This document shows positions 52,149-61,555 of a stretch of DNA of 64,000 nt, one piece after another (the stretch's first letter is position 1; each line of letters starts with the position of its first letter). Below the pieces are notes generated by a model. It had not been told where the DNA came from. It did not search any database and saw nothing but the letters and a program-made list of their open reading frames with translations. A program made the translations under genes and the position numbers. This stretch comes from Candidatus Methanoperedentaceae archaeon. GTDB lineage: Archaea; Halobacteriota; Methanosarcinia; Methanosarcinales; Methanoperedenaceae. The stretch spans positions 1-64,000 of the forward strand of contig PQAS01000041.1 of NCBI GenBank assembly GCA_003104905.1, in the 5' to 3' direction.

Positions 52149-53912
52149 TCATTTTCCCCAGAAAGGATTACCTTTGCGTTTTATCTCCATGAATGCCATG
52201 AGGGTTTCCTTGTCCTCGATCTTCATAGATATGAAAAGTTCCTGCTCTGCGATTTTCGCATGTTTTTCAGGAATATTTATATAAAGCGTATCTCCTTCTT
52301 TTATCTGGCGGCCCACGACCGGCCCATCGATAGCCATAGCGATTTCTTTTCCAGCACCCGCTTCATTTATATTCTCGTTTTTCTCTTGTATTCCTTTTAT
52401 TGTTCCAACAATAGTACCGTCATCTTTCATTACTTCAAGATTTGACTTAATGACACCTCCCAGGACACGGACACCCACAACTGCAGGTTTGCTTTGCCTG
52501 AATGTGCAATCCGGTAATATTATGAATCTTCCCGGTTTGATAATTGTTTCGTAACGTCTTTTCTCAAGGAGTTGTTTTTGTTCCAGCACCCATTTCTTAT
52601 AATCCTCGATGAGGCGATAGATAACATTATTGTTGAACAATTTTATATCAGAGCCGGATAATTCTTCCCTGGCATCTGGTAAAACATCCACTTCAAATCC
52701 CAGAATTACTGAAAAGAGCGGGTCTTTGATTGTTTTCACTTCCGCCACATCACGTTTTGAAATATCCCCTATATCTGCCCTCCGGATAGCAATATTTTCC
52801 TTTTTCAACTCATTCACAAGAGCTTCAAGTGACCCGATGGTATCTGATTTGATCATTATGCCATTTGATTCTGTTTCAATCCTTACTGCATCGATTTCAG
52901 ATTTTATAGCCGATGCTACTTCCTCGATATTGCCGGAAGCTACACGAATCTGCGAACCTGCAAGTGCCCCTTCAAGAGATGGAGCTGATATCTTAATGCC
53001 TGAAGCTGCTACAACTTTATTTACCCTTTTGAATTTCTCTTCGGAGCGCATCTCGGAAAGCGGTCTTGGCTTTAACAGGGCTCTTATCTTTGTTGAAATG
53101 GGCGCATTTCTACTTCCTACAACGATTGTGTCGCCTACTTTTAATTCCCCATCATACAATATCACATCAAGCGTTGTTCCAAGACCTATTTCTTCCTTGA
53201 CTTCAAGTACAGTCCCTGTGCCTGGCCCGACAGCCCTGTACTCCAAGTCTTTTTCAAGGAACTTCTGTGCAAGTCCCATTAGTATCATAAGAAGATCCGG
53301 TATACCTTCTCCTGTTTTCGCACTTACCGGCATGATTCCGATATTTCGCTGGAAATCCCGTACCCTGTCATATCTGTCGGAACTAAAGCCCATTTCATAG
53401 AGTTTTCCTATTATCTGGTATAATTTTTCATCAAGCCCGACTTTCGCAAACTCCGTCTGCTCCGGAAAAGACAAAATAAAAGGTTTCCCTGGCTGCGGGT
53501 TCCATCCCGGCACCCTGTCAATCTTATTTCCTGCCACAATAAATGGTGTTTTAAATCTCTTCAGGATTTCTACAGCCTCAAGAGTCTGGGGCTGGAATCC
53601 TTCATTCACATCCACAACAAGAACTGCAAGGTCAGCAAGAGCCCCCCCTCTTGCCCTTAGTGTAGTGAATGCCCTGTGGCCTGGAGTGTCAATGAAAAGC
53701 AGGCCAGGTACTTTCGTATCACCCTTAAAAATAGGCCCGCATACGCGTTTAATAATATCAAGCGGTACTTCTGTCGCCCCTATATGCTGCGTTATCAGAC
53801 CAGCTTCACGCTCTGCTATCGTGGTCCCTCTTACCTTATCAAGAAGCGAAGTTTTTCCATGGTCCACATGCCCCATCACACAAACGATGGGGGTGCGCAG
53901 ATTTTCTCCCAT
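52149..53912 (-). CDS. infB: Translation initiation factor aIF2/IF5B
   Basis: 587 residues, the archaeal/eukaryotic short form. The GTPase motifs are GHVDHGKTS (G1), DTPGHRAF (G3), NKID (G4) and SAKTGEG (G5). Domain 2 has GLGTTLDVILYDGELKVGD, domain 3 the alpha/beta fold with IGSLEALVNELKKENIAIRR, and domain 4 the initiator-tRNA-binding barrel with KPAVVGVRVLGGVIK and EGDTLYINIPEKHA. No intein or long N-terminal extension is present. It promotes subunit joining and initiator tRNA placement. It is 55 bases behind ndk on the same strand, completing the usual archaeal cluster. Confidence 0.95.
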   Translation of the reverse strand: MGENLRTPIVCVMGHVDHGKTSLLDKVRGTTIAEREAGLITQHIGATEVPLDIIKRVCGPIFKGDTKVPGLLFIDTPGHRAFTTLRARGGALADLAVLVVDVNEGFQPQTLEAVEILKRFKTPFIVAGNKIDRVPGWNPQPGKPFILSFPEQTEFAKVGLDEKLYQIIGKLYEMGFSSDRYDRVRDFQRNIGIMPVSAKTGEGIPDLLMILMGLAQKFLEKDLEYRAVGPGTGTVLEVKEEIGLGTTLDVILYDGELKVGDTIVVGSRNAPISTKIRALLKPRPLSEMRSEEKFKRVNKVVAASGIKISAPSLEGALAGSQIRVASGNIEEVASAIKSEIDAVRIETESNGIMIKSDTIGSLEALVNELKKENIAIRRADIGDISKRDVAEVKTIKDPLFSVILGFEVDVLPDAREELSGSDIKLFNNNVIYRLIEDYKKWVLEQKQLLEKRRYETIIKPGRFIILPDCTFRQSKPAVVGVRVLGGVIKSNLEVMKDDGTIVGTIKGIQEKNENINEAGAGKEIAMAIDGPVVGRQIKEGDTLYINIPEKHAKIAEQELFISMKIEDKETLMAFMEIKRKGNPFWGK

Positions 53913-53967
53913 ATTGTATAGATAATTCTAAAAGTATATAATAAGGAGCGGTTTTAGTAAGAAAATC

Positions 53968-54420
53968 TTAATTTTCGTATAAGCAGGCTTCGTCAGCCCT
54001 TAAATACCCTTGAATTTCGGATTCCTTAAAATGGATGGTTATTTCCCTACTGGCAGATTCCTGAGAGTCACTTGCATGGACAATATTGCGTCCGGTGTCC
54101 AGAGCCAGATCACCGCGGATGCTTCCTGTAGCAGCATTCACCGGGTTGGTTGCTCCGTTGACAGCACGCATCACAGATATGGCATTCTTACCTTCTACTA
54201 CCATCGAAACAGATGGACCTGATGTTATGAAACTTATCAGAGAGTTGAAAAATGGTTTCTGTGCATGCTCAGCATAGTGTTTCTTTGCGGAATCAAGTGA
54301 CATCGTATTCATGCGCATAGCCACTATTTTGAGTCCACGTCGCTCGATCCGATTCAAAACTTCACCGATAAGGCCACGCTGCACTCCATCGGGTTTAACC
54401 ATCACGTAAGTACGCTCCAA
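53968..54420 (-). CDS. ndk: Nucleoside diphosphate kinase
   Basis: 150 residues. [20 protein letters not shown] is the canonical start. The active-site His is in [13 protein letters not shown] (the usual N-x-x-H-G/A-S-D-S), and the nucleotide-binding [18 protein letters not shown] is complete. It transfers phosphate from ATP to other nucleoside diphosphates to balance NTP pools. It lies between the L24e and aIF2 genes, nine bases behind L24e, in an arrangement that is widely conserved in archaea. Confidence 0.97.
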   Translation of the reverse strand: MERTYVMVKPDGVQRGLIGEVLNRIERRGLKIVAMRMNTMSLDSAKKHYAEHAQKPFFNSLISFITSGPSVSMVVEGKNAISVMRAVNGATNPVNAATGSIRGDLALDTGRNIVHASDSQESASREITIHFKESEIQGYLRADEACLYEN

Positions 54421-54429
54421 TGTCTCACC

Positions 54430-54624
54430 TTACTGTGCTGTTTTTCCCCTGGCTTTTCTTCCAGCTTCGGTCCATGCGACCTTCCGGGGGATTCTACCGA
54501 TGTTCAAATTTCCCTGACATTTAGAGGAACAGAAATAGAACACGGTTCCATCTTTCTTGGCATAAAGCTTGCCTGTACCGGGTTCTATTGCACCTCCGCA
54601 GAATGAGCATTTCCTTTTTTCCAT
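54430..54624 (-). CDS. rpl24e: Ribosomal protein L24e
   Basis: 64 residues, the full archaeal length. The zinc-ribbon Cys pairs are CSFCGG and CSSKC, with the linking [16 protein letters not shown]. The C-terminal part [17 protein letters not shown] is characteristic. It is a component of the large subunit near the interface. It lies four bases after the S28e gene. Confidence 0.97.
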   Translation of the reverse strand: MEKRKCSFCGGAIEPGTGKLYAKKDGTVFYFCSSKCQGNLNIGRIPRKVAWTEAGRKARGKTAQ

Positions 54625-54628
54625 AATC

Positions 54629-54844
54629 TCACCTTGACATTAATTTCTTTGCTTCTCGTGAGGTCTCAAGCAGTATCAGGATATCTCCGAGTTTGACCGG
54701 TCCTACGACATTTCGGGTAATGATCCTGCCTTTATCCCTGCCATCCAGTACCCGGCACTGTATCTGCATGGCTTCGCCATGCATGCCGGTCTTGCCAACA
54801 ATTTCAATTATTTCGGCAGGATATCCTGCATCTTCATCAGCCAT
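54629..54844 (-). CDS. rps28e: Ribosomal protein S28e
   Basis: 71 residues. The OB-fold core [20 protein letters not shown] and [20 protein letters not shown] is typical, ending [14 protein letters not shown]. It belongs to the small subunit near the mRNA exit channel. It lies four bases behind L7Ae and four ahead of L24e in the conserved archaeal order. Confidence 0.97.
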   Translation of the reverse strand: MADEDAGYPAEIIEIVGKTGMHGEAMQIQCRVLDGRDKGRIITRNVVGPVKLGDILILLETSREAKKLMSR

Positions 54845-54848
54845 GATT

Positions 54849-55220
54849 TCACTTCTTTAATGCCTGGACTTTCTGTGCCACTTCTTCTACCAGTTCTTTA
54901 CCCTTTCCAGGGTCAATTATTGCCGCTGCGCCGCTGCCCACACTCAATCCGCTTGCTGCTCCCAGTTCCACCTGTTTTTTCACATATATATATGGTGTAT
55001 TCTTTTCTTCACAAAGAGCGGGAAGATGCATCACAATTTCAGGTGGGTTCACATCTTCGCCAATTATTACAAGTTTTACTATTCCACGTTCAATTGCTTT
55101 TGTGGCTTCATTTGTTCCTTTCTTTATCTTACCAGTATCCCGTGCCATCTCAAGAGCTTCTAATGCTTTATTCGATAGTTCTGCGGGAACTTCAAATTTT
55201 ATATAGGTTGGTTGTGCCAT
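54849..55220 (-). CDS. rpl7ae: Ribosomal protein L7Ae
   Basis: 123 residues from [20 protein letters not shown]; the 12 residues upstream in frame are not conserved. The kink-turn binding segment is [20 protein letters not shown], followed by [20 protein letters not shown] and the [13 protein letters not shown] strand. In archaea this protein serves in the ribosome, in box C/D and H/ACA RNPs and in RNase P. It is the first gene of the cluster and has a good ribosome binding site (TTCCTTC on the plus strand). Confidence 0.97.
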   Translation of the reverse strand: MAQPTYIKFEVPAELSNKALEALEMARDTGKIKKGTNEATKAIERGIVKLVIIGEDVNPPEIVMHLPALCEEKNTPYIYVKKQVELGAASGLSVGSGAAAIIDPGKGKELVEEVAQKVQALKK

Positions 55221-55313
55221 TTTAATTACTTCCTTCAGGATTTTATCCTTCATCATTCATTTGAATAAAAGTATCGGCGCTTTCTACAGCATTATATGCT
55301 ATATATTTTGCGC

Positions 55314-56201
55314 CTAGGATGTCTCCTCACTCAGAACTGTTAACAGTTCCCGTGATACTATTTTAACAGTGGTATAATTTCCACTCTGATTAACGGTATA
55401 TTGTTCAATACCTCTTTCGGTGCTATTAACGCGGGACTGGTTAAGTTTTTTTAAGATACCTGAGTCTATATCAAGATATGCTGTAGTCCTTTCATAACTT
55501 CCATTGACCAATCCGATCCCCAGATAAAATTGTTTTGCAAAAGTAACATTTGAATTTATTAACTGGTATGAGACCGGCTTTACTTTGCTGAGTAGTCCTT
55601 CGTATTGATCATATGATGTATTTGTCTTATTTTGCCCGTAAATGATCTCAAGAACATTTACAGCTGTCTGGGGCGGGGCAAAAATGATAGGAGTACCAAG
55701 TATGTTATATAACCCATTGTATTCATTTTCCTGTCTTATGAGAATGCTGGTACCGGGTTCGACCATATATTCAAAATCATTTTTCGGTATGGACATTGTA
55801 CTGAGCAGCAGGAAAGAATTATTTTCACTCTGGTTTTCCCCATCATGAAGTCTTGCATAGAACATCTTTGTAGTATTTGATTTGTAGAGTGAATCTACTT
55901 CCCGGATCAATTGATCGCTCTGTCTTACATATTGAATCATTTGCACTGGCATATTATCAAGGTCTATAAAATTTGCCGAAACGGTTCCAACAGGTGTCAT
56001 GCTCAGGGCATCGGAAATAGAATAGAATGGCTCATTAACCACCCATAAATCCGGATCATATTTTTGCAGATTATTTTCGGGAGTCTGGGTTTCCTGTGTT
56101 GTGTCGTCTCTTTCTCCAATGAATAAATAGGCGAATACCGAACCTACCATTGTTAATACGAGAAAGCCCGCGAGTAATTTATATGCAAGCTGCTGATTCA
56201 T
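55314..56201 (-). CDS. Membrane-anchored or secreted hypothetical protein
   Basis: 295 residues. An N-terminal helix (AYKLLAGFLVLTMVGSVFAY) acts as anchor or signal, and the remainder carries many Asn-x-Ser/Thr sites that could be glycosylated outside (YKSNTTKMF, NQSENNSF, GQNKTNTSY, QSGNYTTVK). DLWVVNEPFYSISDALSMTP and VEPGTSILIRQENEYNGLYN are well formed but match no family that I know. It diverges from the trp operon with about 90 bases between the two starts. Proteins of this form occur in related methanogens from memory, without known function. Confidence 0.75.
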   Translation of the reverse strand: MNQQLAYKLLAGFLVLTMVGSVFAYLFIGERDDTTQETQTPENNLQKYDPDLWVVNEPFYSISDALSMTPVGTVSANFIDLDNMPVQMIQYVRQSDQLIREVDSLYKSNTTKMFYARLHDGENQSENNSFLLLSTMSIPKNDFEYMVEPGTSILIRQENEYNGLYNILGTPIIFAPPQTAVNVLEIIYGQNKTNTSYDQYEGLLSKVKPVSYQLINSNVTFAKQFYLGIGLVNGSYERTTAYLDIDSGILKKLNQSRVNSTERGIEQYTVNQSGNYTTVKIVSRELLTVLSEETS

Positions 56202-56236
56202 GCTCCCCTAATTACTTTTCTAATATTAAAGGATAA

Positions 56237-56285
56237 CTTTTATATACAATGTACTCAATTATACATTAATGTACACAAATGTACA
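56237..56285 (+). promoter_or_regulatory. trp operon promoter with TGTACA boxes
   Basis: CTTTTATATAC at 56236-56246 is a good archaeal TATA element. Downstream are TGTACT at 56250-56255, TGTACA at 56270-56275 and TGTACA at 56280-56285, the last directly before the first ATG. TGTACA is the TRP-box consensus bound by the tryptophan repressor TrpY in Methanothermobacter. The boxes cover the expected start of transcription, so binding would block RNA polymerase. A TrpY gene is not in the window. Confidence 0.6.
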
Positions 56286-56294
56286 ATGGTATTT

Positions 56295-57323
56295 ATGAAA
56301 GACTATATCAACAAACTCACCCGGAAACAGAGCCTCACAACAGAAGAGGCCCAGCTTGCGATATCTATGATATTTACGGATGCCACAGATACCCAGATAT
56401 CAGCATTTCTAACGGCTATGAAAATGAAAGGCGAAACGCCCGCCGAGATAGCAGGACTTGCCCTGGGCATGAAGAAAGCAGCAAATATCATTAATCCCAG
56501 GGTCAAAGGAACACTTATCGACACTTGCGGCACTGGCGGCGACTCAACTGGCACCATTAATGTAAGCACAGGCGCAGCGCTTGTGGTTGCGGGAGCAGGC
56601 GTTCCCGTCGCAAAACACGGGAATTATTCCATCACCTCAAAATCAGGAAGCGCTGATGTGTTAAGAGAACTCGGTGTAAAGATAGATGCGCTTCCGGAAC
56701 AGGTGGAAAAAACCATCGAAAACGCAGGCATAGGCTTCATGCTTGCCCCGGTATTTCATCCTTCCATGAAGCGAGTGGCGCAGATAAGGCGAGACCTTGG
56801 ATTCAGGACTGTGTTCAATATCCTGGGGCCACTCACAAATCCCGCTAACGCAAAAGCGCAGGTCATAGGAGTTTTTGATAGTTCCTTATGCGAGCCAATT
56901 GCAAACGTCCTTCATATATTAGGCACAAAAAGGGCGCTTGTGGTTCACGGCAGCGGCATGGATGAGATCTCGACAACAGGCGAAACACAAATTGTAGAAT
57001 TACATGGTGGAAAGATCACAAAATATACGATAACACCGGAAAAACTTGGTTTAAAGCGCGCTGCAAACGGTGATATCGCAGGCGGTAGCCCTGAAGAGAA
57101 TGCAAAGGATATTGTGGATGTGCTGAAAGGCAAAAAAGGACCAAAACGGGATATCATTGCTGTTAATGCGGGTGCAGCGCTTCTTGTTAGCGGAAAAGCA
57201 CAGGACCTTTCAGCAGGATTAAACCTGGCAAACCAGGCAATAGACAGCGGCGCAGCCATGAGTAAGCTGAAAGAGCTTGTAAACGCAGCAGGCGAACCTG
57301 GAAAGCTTGCGCGGTTCCTGTAA
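56295..57323 (+). CDS. trpD: Anthranilate phosphoribosyltransferase
   Basis: 342 residues from MKDYINKLTRKQSLTTEEAQ; the ATG three codons upstream (56286) is also possible, as the mRNA may be leaderless. The phosphoribosyl pyrophosphate site is IDTCGTGGDSTGTINVST, followed by AGAGVPVAKHGNYSITSKSG and the Asp-Glu pair in GSGMDEISTTGETQ. It joins anthranilate to PRPP, the second step of tryptophan synthesis. It is the first gene of a trpDFEG operon. Confidence 0.96.
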   Translation: MKDYINKLTRKQSLTTEEAQLAISMIFTDATDTQISAFLTAMKMKGETPAEIAGLALGMKKAANIINPRVKGTLIDTCGTGGDSTGTINVSTGAALVVAGAGVPVAKHGNYSITSKSGSADVLRELGVKIDALPEQVEKTIENAGIGFMLAPVFHPSMKRVAQIRRDLGFRTVFNILGPLTNPANAKAQVIGVFDSSLCEPIANVLHILGTKRALVVHGSGMDEISTTGETQIVELHGGKITKYTITPEKLGLKRAANGDIAGGSPEENAKDIVDVLKGKKGPKRDIIAVNAGAALLVSGKAQDLSAGLNLANQAIDSGAAMSKLKELVNAAGEPGKLARFL

Positions 57324-57333
57324 AGGGGCATTG

Positions 57334-57978
57334 ATGAAAGTAAAGATCTGCGGTATAAAGAGTGAACGCGACCTTGCCATGGCAATAAAGGCCGGAACCG
57401 ATGCTGCAGGATTTATTACCGAAGTGCCGGTTGATTCTCCAAGGAAAATCACTCTTGACAGGGCATCACGGTTGATTGCACTTGTCCCGGTCTTTGTGAC
57501 CTCTGTGCTTGTCATAATGCCAAAAAATGCGCGTGAAGCCATCGAAATGATACATACGGCAAAGCCTGATGCGGTCCAGATCCATAATTCACTGCCAATT
57601 AATGAACTCAGGGAAATCAGGCAAACGGGTGTAAAACTTATTAAAACAATCCTTGTGCCGACACATGCTGATGCCCGGATGCTTCTGGATATTGTGAAAG
57701 ACCTTTCAGGAATTGTTGATGCAGTGCTCCTTGATACCGCGTCAGGCGTAAAAACAGGCGGGACCGGTGTTGTGCACAACTGGGATTTAAGTTCGGAAAT
57801 TGTTCAAAAAGCGGGCATGCCTGTGATATTGGCAGGCGGATTGAATCCCATGAATGTAAAGGACGCGGTAAGATGCGTTCGCCCATATGCTGTTGATACA
57901 GCATCCGGTGTGGAGACAGAAGGGCACAAAGATGAAAACAAATTGATTGATTTCATCAAAAATGCGAGGTCGTTATGA
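57334..57978 (+). CDS. trpF: Phosphoribosylanthranilate isomerase
   Basis: 214 residues from MKVKICGIKSERDLAMAI, behind AAAGGGG; the frame is open further upstream to 57307 inside trpD. The catalytic Cys is in KICGI and the Asp in LLDTASGVKTGGTG. PVILAGGLNPMNVKDAV and VDTASGVETEGHKDENKL are the phosphate-binding loops of the barrel. It performs the Amadori rearrangement to CdRP. Its stop overlaps the trpE start (ATGA). Confidence 0.95.
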   Translation: MKVKICGIKSERDLAMAIKAGTDAAGFITEVPVDSPRKITLDRASRLIALVPVFVTSVLVIMPKNAREAIEMIHTAKPDAVQIHNSLPINELREIRQTGVKLIKTILVPTHADARMLLDIVKDLSGIVDAVLLDTASGVKTGGTGVVHNWDLSSEIVQKAGMPVILAGGLNPMNVKDAVRCVRPYAVDTASGVETEGHKDENKLIDFIKNARSL

Positions 57979-59489
57979 AATTTGATATTGGTGAAACGGA
58001 ATTCACTAGCCTTGCAAAAGACAGGCCTTCGATCATACAACTAAAAGCAAAAGTGAAGGCAGAGTGTTCTCCTCTTGAACTATATTCCACACTTGATAAA
58101 AATTGTGCATATCTTCTTGAATCAGTCGAGAAAGAGAAAAAACATGCGCGGTTTTCCTTTGTCGGGTCAGAACCGGATGCTATTATTACGATCAAGAACC
58201 GCAAGGTATCGCTTGATTATACGCAACGGACAAATCTGATAGGAATGATCGAATCTTCACTTTCCAGGATATGTGATCCCAAAACTTTCATGTTAAAATC
58301 CGGATTTGATACAATGGATGCCCTTCGATCTGCCTTTTTTGCATCCGGAGTCAAGTTCAAAGGTATTGGTTTTGACAGGCAAACCTTCCTGGGAGGTGCT
58401 ATTGGATATTGCGCTTATGATATGGTGTATGATTGCTGGCTTGATATCCTTCCGAAGAATAGCATAATACCGGATGCGCAGTTTGCGATTACAACTAAAA
58501 CCGTTGTTTTTGATCATTTAACAGAAGACACATTTATTGTCATTACCCCATTATTACTTGAAGGGGATAATGCCCGGGAGATTTACCACAAGGCACTGGA
58601 TGACGCCATTAAAATTGCCACGATTATCGGATCTGCCCGACCTTTCGTTCCTGAAAAAAACAAACCTCTGGAAACCAGATGCAATATGCATAAGGATGAA
58701 TATGAAGAAATTGTCCGGAAAGCCAAAAAACACATAATAGACGGGGAAATTTTCCAGGTGGTGCTATCGCGGCGTTATGAAGTTACAACACAGCAAAAGC
58801 CTCTTGAATTATACTCGGCGCTTCGAAACGTAAACCCAAGCCCTTACATGTACCTGTTTGAGTTTAACGGAACCGCTATAATCGGGGCAAGCCCTGAAAC
58901 TTTGATGTCGGTACATAACAGGAAACTCATAATCAATCCGATAGCAGGCACCTGCATGCGCGGAAAGACCCCTGAAGAAGATAAAAAATACGCACATGAG
59001 ATGCTTGATAGTGAGAAAGAAAAAGCGGAGCATGTAATGCTTGTTGACCTCGGGAGAAATGACGTTCGGATGGTTTCAAAAGGCGGAACTGTTAAAGTTG
59101 ATGATTTCATGTCCGTGATCAAATATTCCCATGTCCAGCACATCGAAAGCACAGTGTCCGGGGAACTTCGTGAAGAATGTGATCAGTTCGATGCTACACG
59201 CGCCATATTCCCCGCCGGGACACTGTCGGGCGCGCCCAAGATCCGGGCTATGGAAATAATACATGACCTTGAGAAAGACGCCCGCGGTATATACGGTGGA
59301 GGTGTAGGCTATTACTCCTGGAATGGTGATGCTGATTTTGCTATTGTTATAAGGACGATAATCAAGAATGGAAATCTGGCAATAGTCCAGGCAGGCGCCG
59401 GAATAGTAGCAGATTCCGATCCCGAATATGAGTACAATGAAACCGAACGCAAGATGGCAGCCATGATAAAAGCAATCGGAGGATCATGA
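57975..59489 (+). CDS. trpE: Anthranilate synthase component I
   Basis: 504 residues. The N-terminal allosteric domain has CSPLELYSTLDKNCAYLLES, where the L-E-S element that binds tryptophan is present (LLESVEKEKKHARFSFVG). The catalytic half has GEIFQVVLSRRYE, NPSPYMYLFEF, PIAGTCMRGKTPEEDKKYA, DLGRNDVRMVSKGG and TLSGAPKIRAMEIIHDLE. It makes anthranilate from chorismate with ammonia from TrpG. Feedback inhibition by tryptophan is likely from the retained regulatory element. It overlaps trpG by four bases. Confidence 0.96.
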   Translation: MKFDIGETEFTSLAKDRPSIIQLKAKVKAECSPLELYSTLDKNCAYLLESVEKEKKHARFSFVGSEPDAIITIKNRKVSLDYTQRTNLIGMIESSLSRICDPKTFMLKSGFDTMDALRSAFFASGVKFKGIGFDRQTFLGGAIGYCAYDMVYDCWLDILPKNSIIPDAQFAITTKTVVFDHLTEDTFIVITPLLLEGDNAREIYHKALDDAIKIATIIGSARPFVPEKNKPLETRCNMHKDEYEEIVRKAKKHIIDGEIFQVVLSRRYEVTTQQKPLELYSALRNVNPSPYMYLFEFNGTAIIGASPETLMSVHNRKLIINPIAGTCMRGKTPEEDKKYAHEMLDSEKEKAEHVMLVDLGRNDVRMVSKGGTVKVDDFMSVIKYSHVQHIESTVSGELREECDQFDATRAIFPAGTLSGAPKIRAMEIIHDLEKDARGIYGGGVGYYSWNGDADFAIVIRTIIKNGNLAIVQAGAGIVADSDPEYEYNETERKMAAMIKAIGGS

Positions 59490-60073
59490 AAATCCTGTTC
59501 GTGAACAACAAGGATTCTTTTGTGTGGAATCTTGTGGATTATGTTTCAATATTCGAACCCGATACTGTCGTAGTTCCAAATACTATTTCGTTAAGGGAAA
59601 TTGAAGACCACAGACCTGATGCCATTGTTATCTCCCCCGGTCCCGGTCACCCGGCAAATCCCAGGGATATCGGAAATTGTCTTGATATTATCAGGGAATC
59701 AACCGTTCCTCTTCTTGGTGTATGTCTTGGCCACCAGGCGATAGCTGTTGCTTTCGGCGGCGAGGTAAGTCATTCTCCTTCGGGTCCCCTGCATGGGAAA
59801 ATAAGTCCTATCGACCATAACGGTAATGGGATATTCAGGGGATTGCCCAATCCGCTTATCGGAGGGCGGTACCATTCACTTGCTGTAACGGGATTGCCGC
59901 AGGAGCTTGAGGTGACAGCGCGTACGGAGGATGGCGTCATCATGGGAATAAAGCATAAAGAAAGGCCGATTTTCGGGCTTCAATTTCATCCAGAGTCTGT
60001 GCTGACGCCGCATGGTTTGAAGATAGTGGAGAATTTCGTTACGATTACCGAAGAGTTTATCATTAAGCATTGA
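59486..60073 (+). CDS. trpG: Anthranilate synthase component II (glutamine amidotransferase)
   Basis: 195 residues. The class I amidotransferase triad is visible: the nucleophile Cys in LLGVCLGHQAIA, and His and Glu in GLQFHPESVLTPHG. The oxyanion region ISPGPGHPANPRDIG and the GRYHSLAV element are also in place. It releases ammonia from glutamine for TrpE. It ends the operon; trpB, trpA and trpC do not follow, and the next gene is a tRNA. Confidence 0.96.
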   Translation: MKILFVNNKDSFVWNLVDYVSIFEPDTVVVPNTISLREIEDHRPDAIVISPGPGHPANPRDIGNCLDIIRESTVPLLGVCLGHQAIAVAFGGEVSHSPSGPLHGKISPIDHNGNGIFRGLPNPLIGGRYHSLAVTGLPQELEVTARTEDGVIMGIKHKERPIFGLQFHPESVLTPHGLKIVENFVTITEEFIIKH

Positions 60074-60102
60074 CTATAAGGGGATACTATTTTTTACTCC
60101 AG

Positions 60103-60177
60103 AGCGGGGTAGGGTAGTCAGGATATCCCGACGGGCTCATAACCCGTAGATCAATGGTTCGAATCCATTCCCCGCTA
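60103..60177 (+). tRNA. Initiator tRNA-Met (CAT)
   Basis: 75 bases fold into a full cloverleaf: acceptor stem AGCGGGG with CCCCGCT, anticodon stem ACGGG/CCCGT with loop CTCATAA (anticodon CAT), and T arm AATGG-TTCGAAT-CCATT; the discriminator is A. The A1-T72 end pair and the three consecutive G-C pairs at the base of the anticodon stem are marks of the archaeal initiator rather than elongator methionine or isoleucine tRNA. The CCA end is not encoded. No intron. Confidence 0.95.
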
Positions 60178-60268
60178 TACAGGAATCTCTTTATTTTGCA
60201 AAAATCGTATCTCACTTTCACCCCGCTCCCACAATCATTTTTAACCCCTACAGCCATTTATATAATCC

Positions 60269-61555
60269 ATGAACTTCATCCACGCAAGCGACTTCCACCT
60301 GGGCTATGAACAATACGGACTCATCGAGCGCTTCCGGGACTATGCCCGCGCCTTCCAATCGGTGATAAAATATGCTGTCGACCACAGAGCAGAGTTCATT
60401 CTAATATCAGGCGACCTTTTCCACAAGCGTAATATTAATGCGCCCACATATTTGCAGGCATATAAAGTGCTCATGGAACTCAAAGAAAGAAGCCCATCCA
60501 CACAAGTCTATGCTATTGAGGGAAACCATGACCTTGCATATCACCAGGACGGCAATAGCTGGCTTGAGATACTCAACTCACAGGGTCTTCTCAGGCTCAT
60601 ACGGCTGAAAGAAGCAGATGGAGTGAAGCTCATGGGAGATCATGTGGAACTTGATAATGTCCGCATATTTGGGGTAAAATACATCGGCTCAAATACTGCA
60701 TCTTCAATCCGGCAGATAGCGGATGAAATTAAAAAACGAACCGCTGACGCCGGAGATAAATTTACCATCCTGATGATGCATTTTGGCATGGAAGGGCAGG
60801 TCAGGCAGGCTGAAGCCGGTGAAATCCCCTATAGTTCACTTATGCCATTAAAAGAAGTTGTGGATTATCTTGCGCTGGGGCATTACCACATGCAGTATGA
60901 AATAGACAACTGGATATTCAATCCCGGAAGTATAGAAATGATATCCATGAATGAATATGGACTTCCCAAAGGGTTTTACCACGTAAGGAACACCGGCGCA
61001 AAACTCATAACCCCGGTAACACGCAGTGTGAAGAGATTTAAACTGGACATAAGCGGCATTAAAACACCCGATGAGCTCTATTCAAGTATCGGGAATTTGC
61101 TGGAACATCAGCCTTCGACCCTTTCTGATAACAAACCTCTTGTCGAGCTCCTGATGTATGGAGAGTTGAATTTTCCAAAATCAGATATCAATATTGACCT
61201 GATCAAAAAAATGCTGGAAGAAGAGTTAAAACCCCTGTCAAGTGAAGTCAAAATACAGAAAAATAATTCAAAGTATGAAGGTGTGGCCGAAGTAATCGGA
61301 CTTTCACGAGAGCAGATCGAACTTCGGGTTTTTTCTGAAAGAGTGAAACTTAATACCAGGTACAGGGATAACGCAGATGCCGTCGTTAATACTATGATCG
61401 AGGTCAAAAAGAAAGCTGCGGCAGGAATTGAAGAAGGTGAAATAAGAACTGATCTTCGATGGTGTTTTGAGAAGATCCGCTCATCCGGAACGATCGAAAA
61501 AGACAGGAAAAATGAAGCCCGGCAGCAGACATTGCTGTCACGTATGGTGGACTGA
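60269..61555 (+). CDS. mre11: DNA double-strand break repair nuclease Mre11
   Basis: 428 residues. The phosphodiesterase motifs are FIHASDFHLGYEQYG, ILISGDLFHKRNINAP, AIEGNHDLAYHQDG, LMMHFGMEG and LALGHYHMQYE, which together hold the two-manganese site. The C-terminal half (LLEHQPSTLSDNKPLVELLM and on) is the capping and Rad50-binding region. It forms a complex with Rad50 that opens and trims DNA ends. It overlaps rad50 by one base (TGATG). It starts 91 bases after the initiator tRNA gene. Confidence 0.95.
   Translation: MNFIHASDFHLGYEQYGLIERFRDYARAFQSVIKYAVDHRAEFILISGDLFHKRNINAPTYLQAYKVLMELKERSPSTQVYAIEGNHDLAYHQDGNSWLEILNSQGLLRLIRLKEADGVKLMGDHVELDNVRIFGVKYIGSNTASSIRQIADEIKKRTADAGDKFTILMMHFGMEGQVRQAEAGEIPYSSLMPLKEVVDYLALGHYHMQYEIDNWIFNPGSIEMISMNEYGLPKGFYHVRNTGAKLITPVTRSVKRFKLDISGIKTPDELYSSIGNLLEHQPSTLSDNKPLVELLMYGELNFPKSDINIDLIKKMLEEELKPLSSEVKIQKNNSKYEGVAEVIGLSREQIELRVFSERVKLNTRYRDNADAVVNTMIEVKKKAAAGIEEGEIRTDLRWCFEKIRSSGTIEKDRKNEARQQTLLSRMVD

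Noticed and set aside
52630-53400. 256-residue open frame antisense to the aIF2 gene
   Set aside because: Shadow of a long, well-recognised gene; no promoter or ribosome binding site seen.
60103-60177. Elongator Met or Ile2 (CAT) identity for the tRNA
   Set aside because: A1-T72 and the GGG/CCC anticodon-stem pairs fit the archaeal initiator better.
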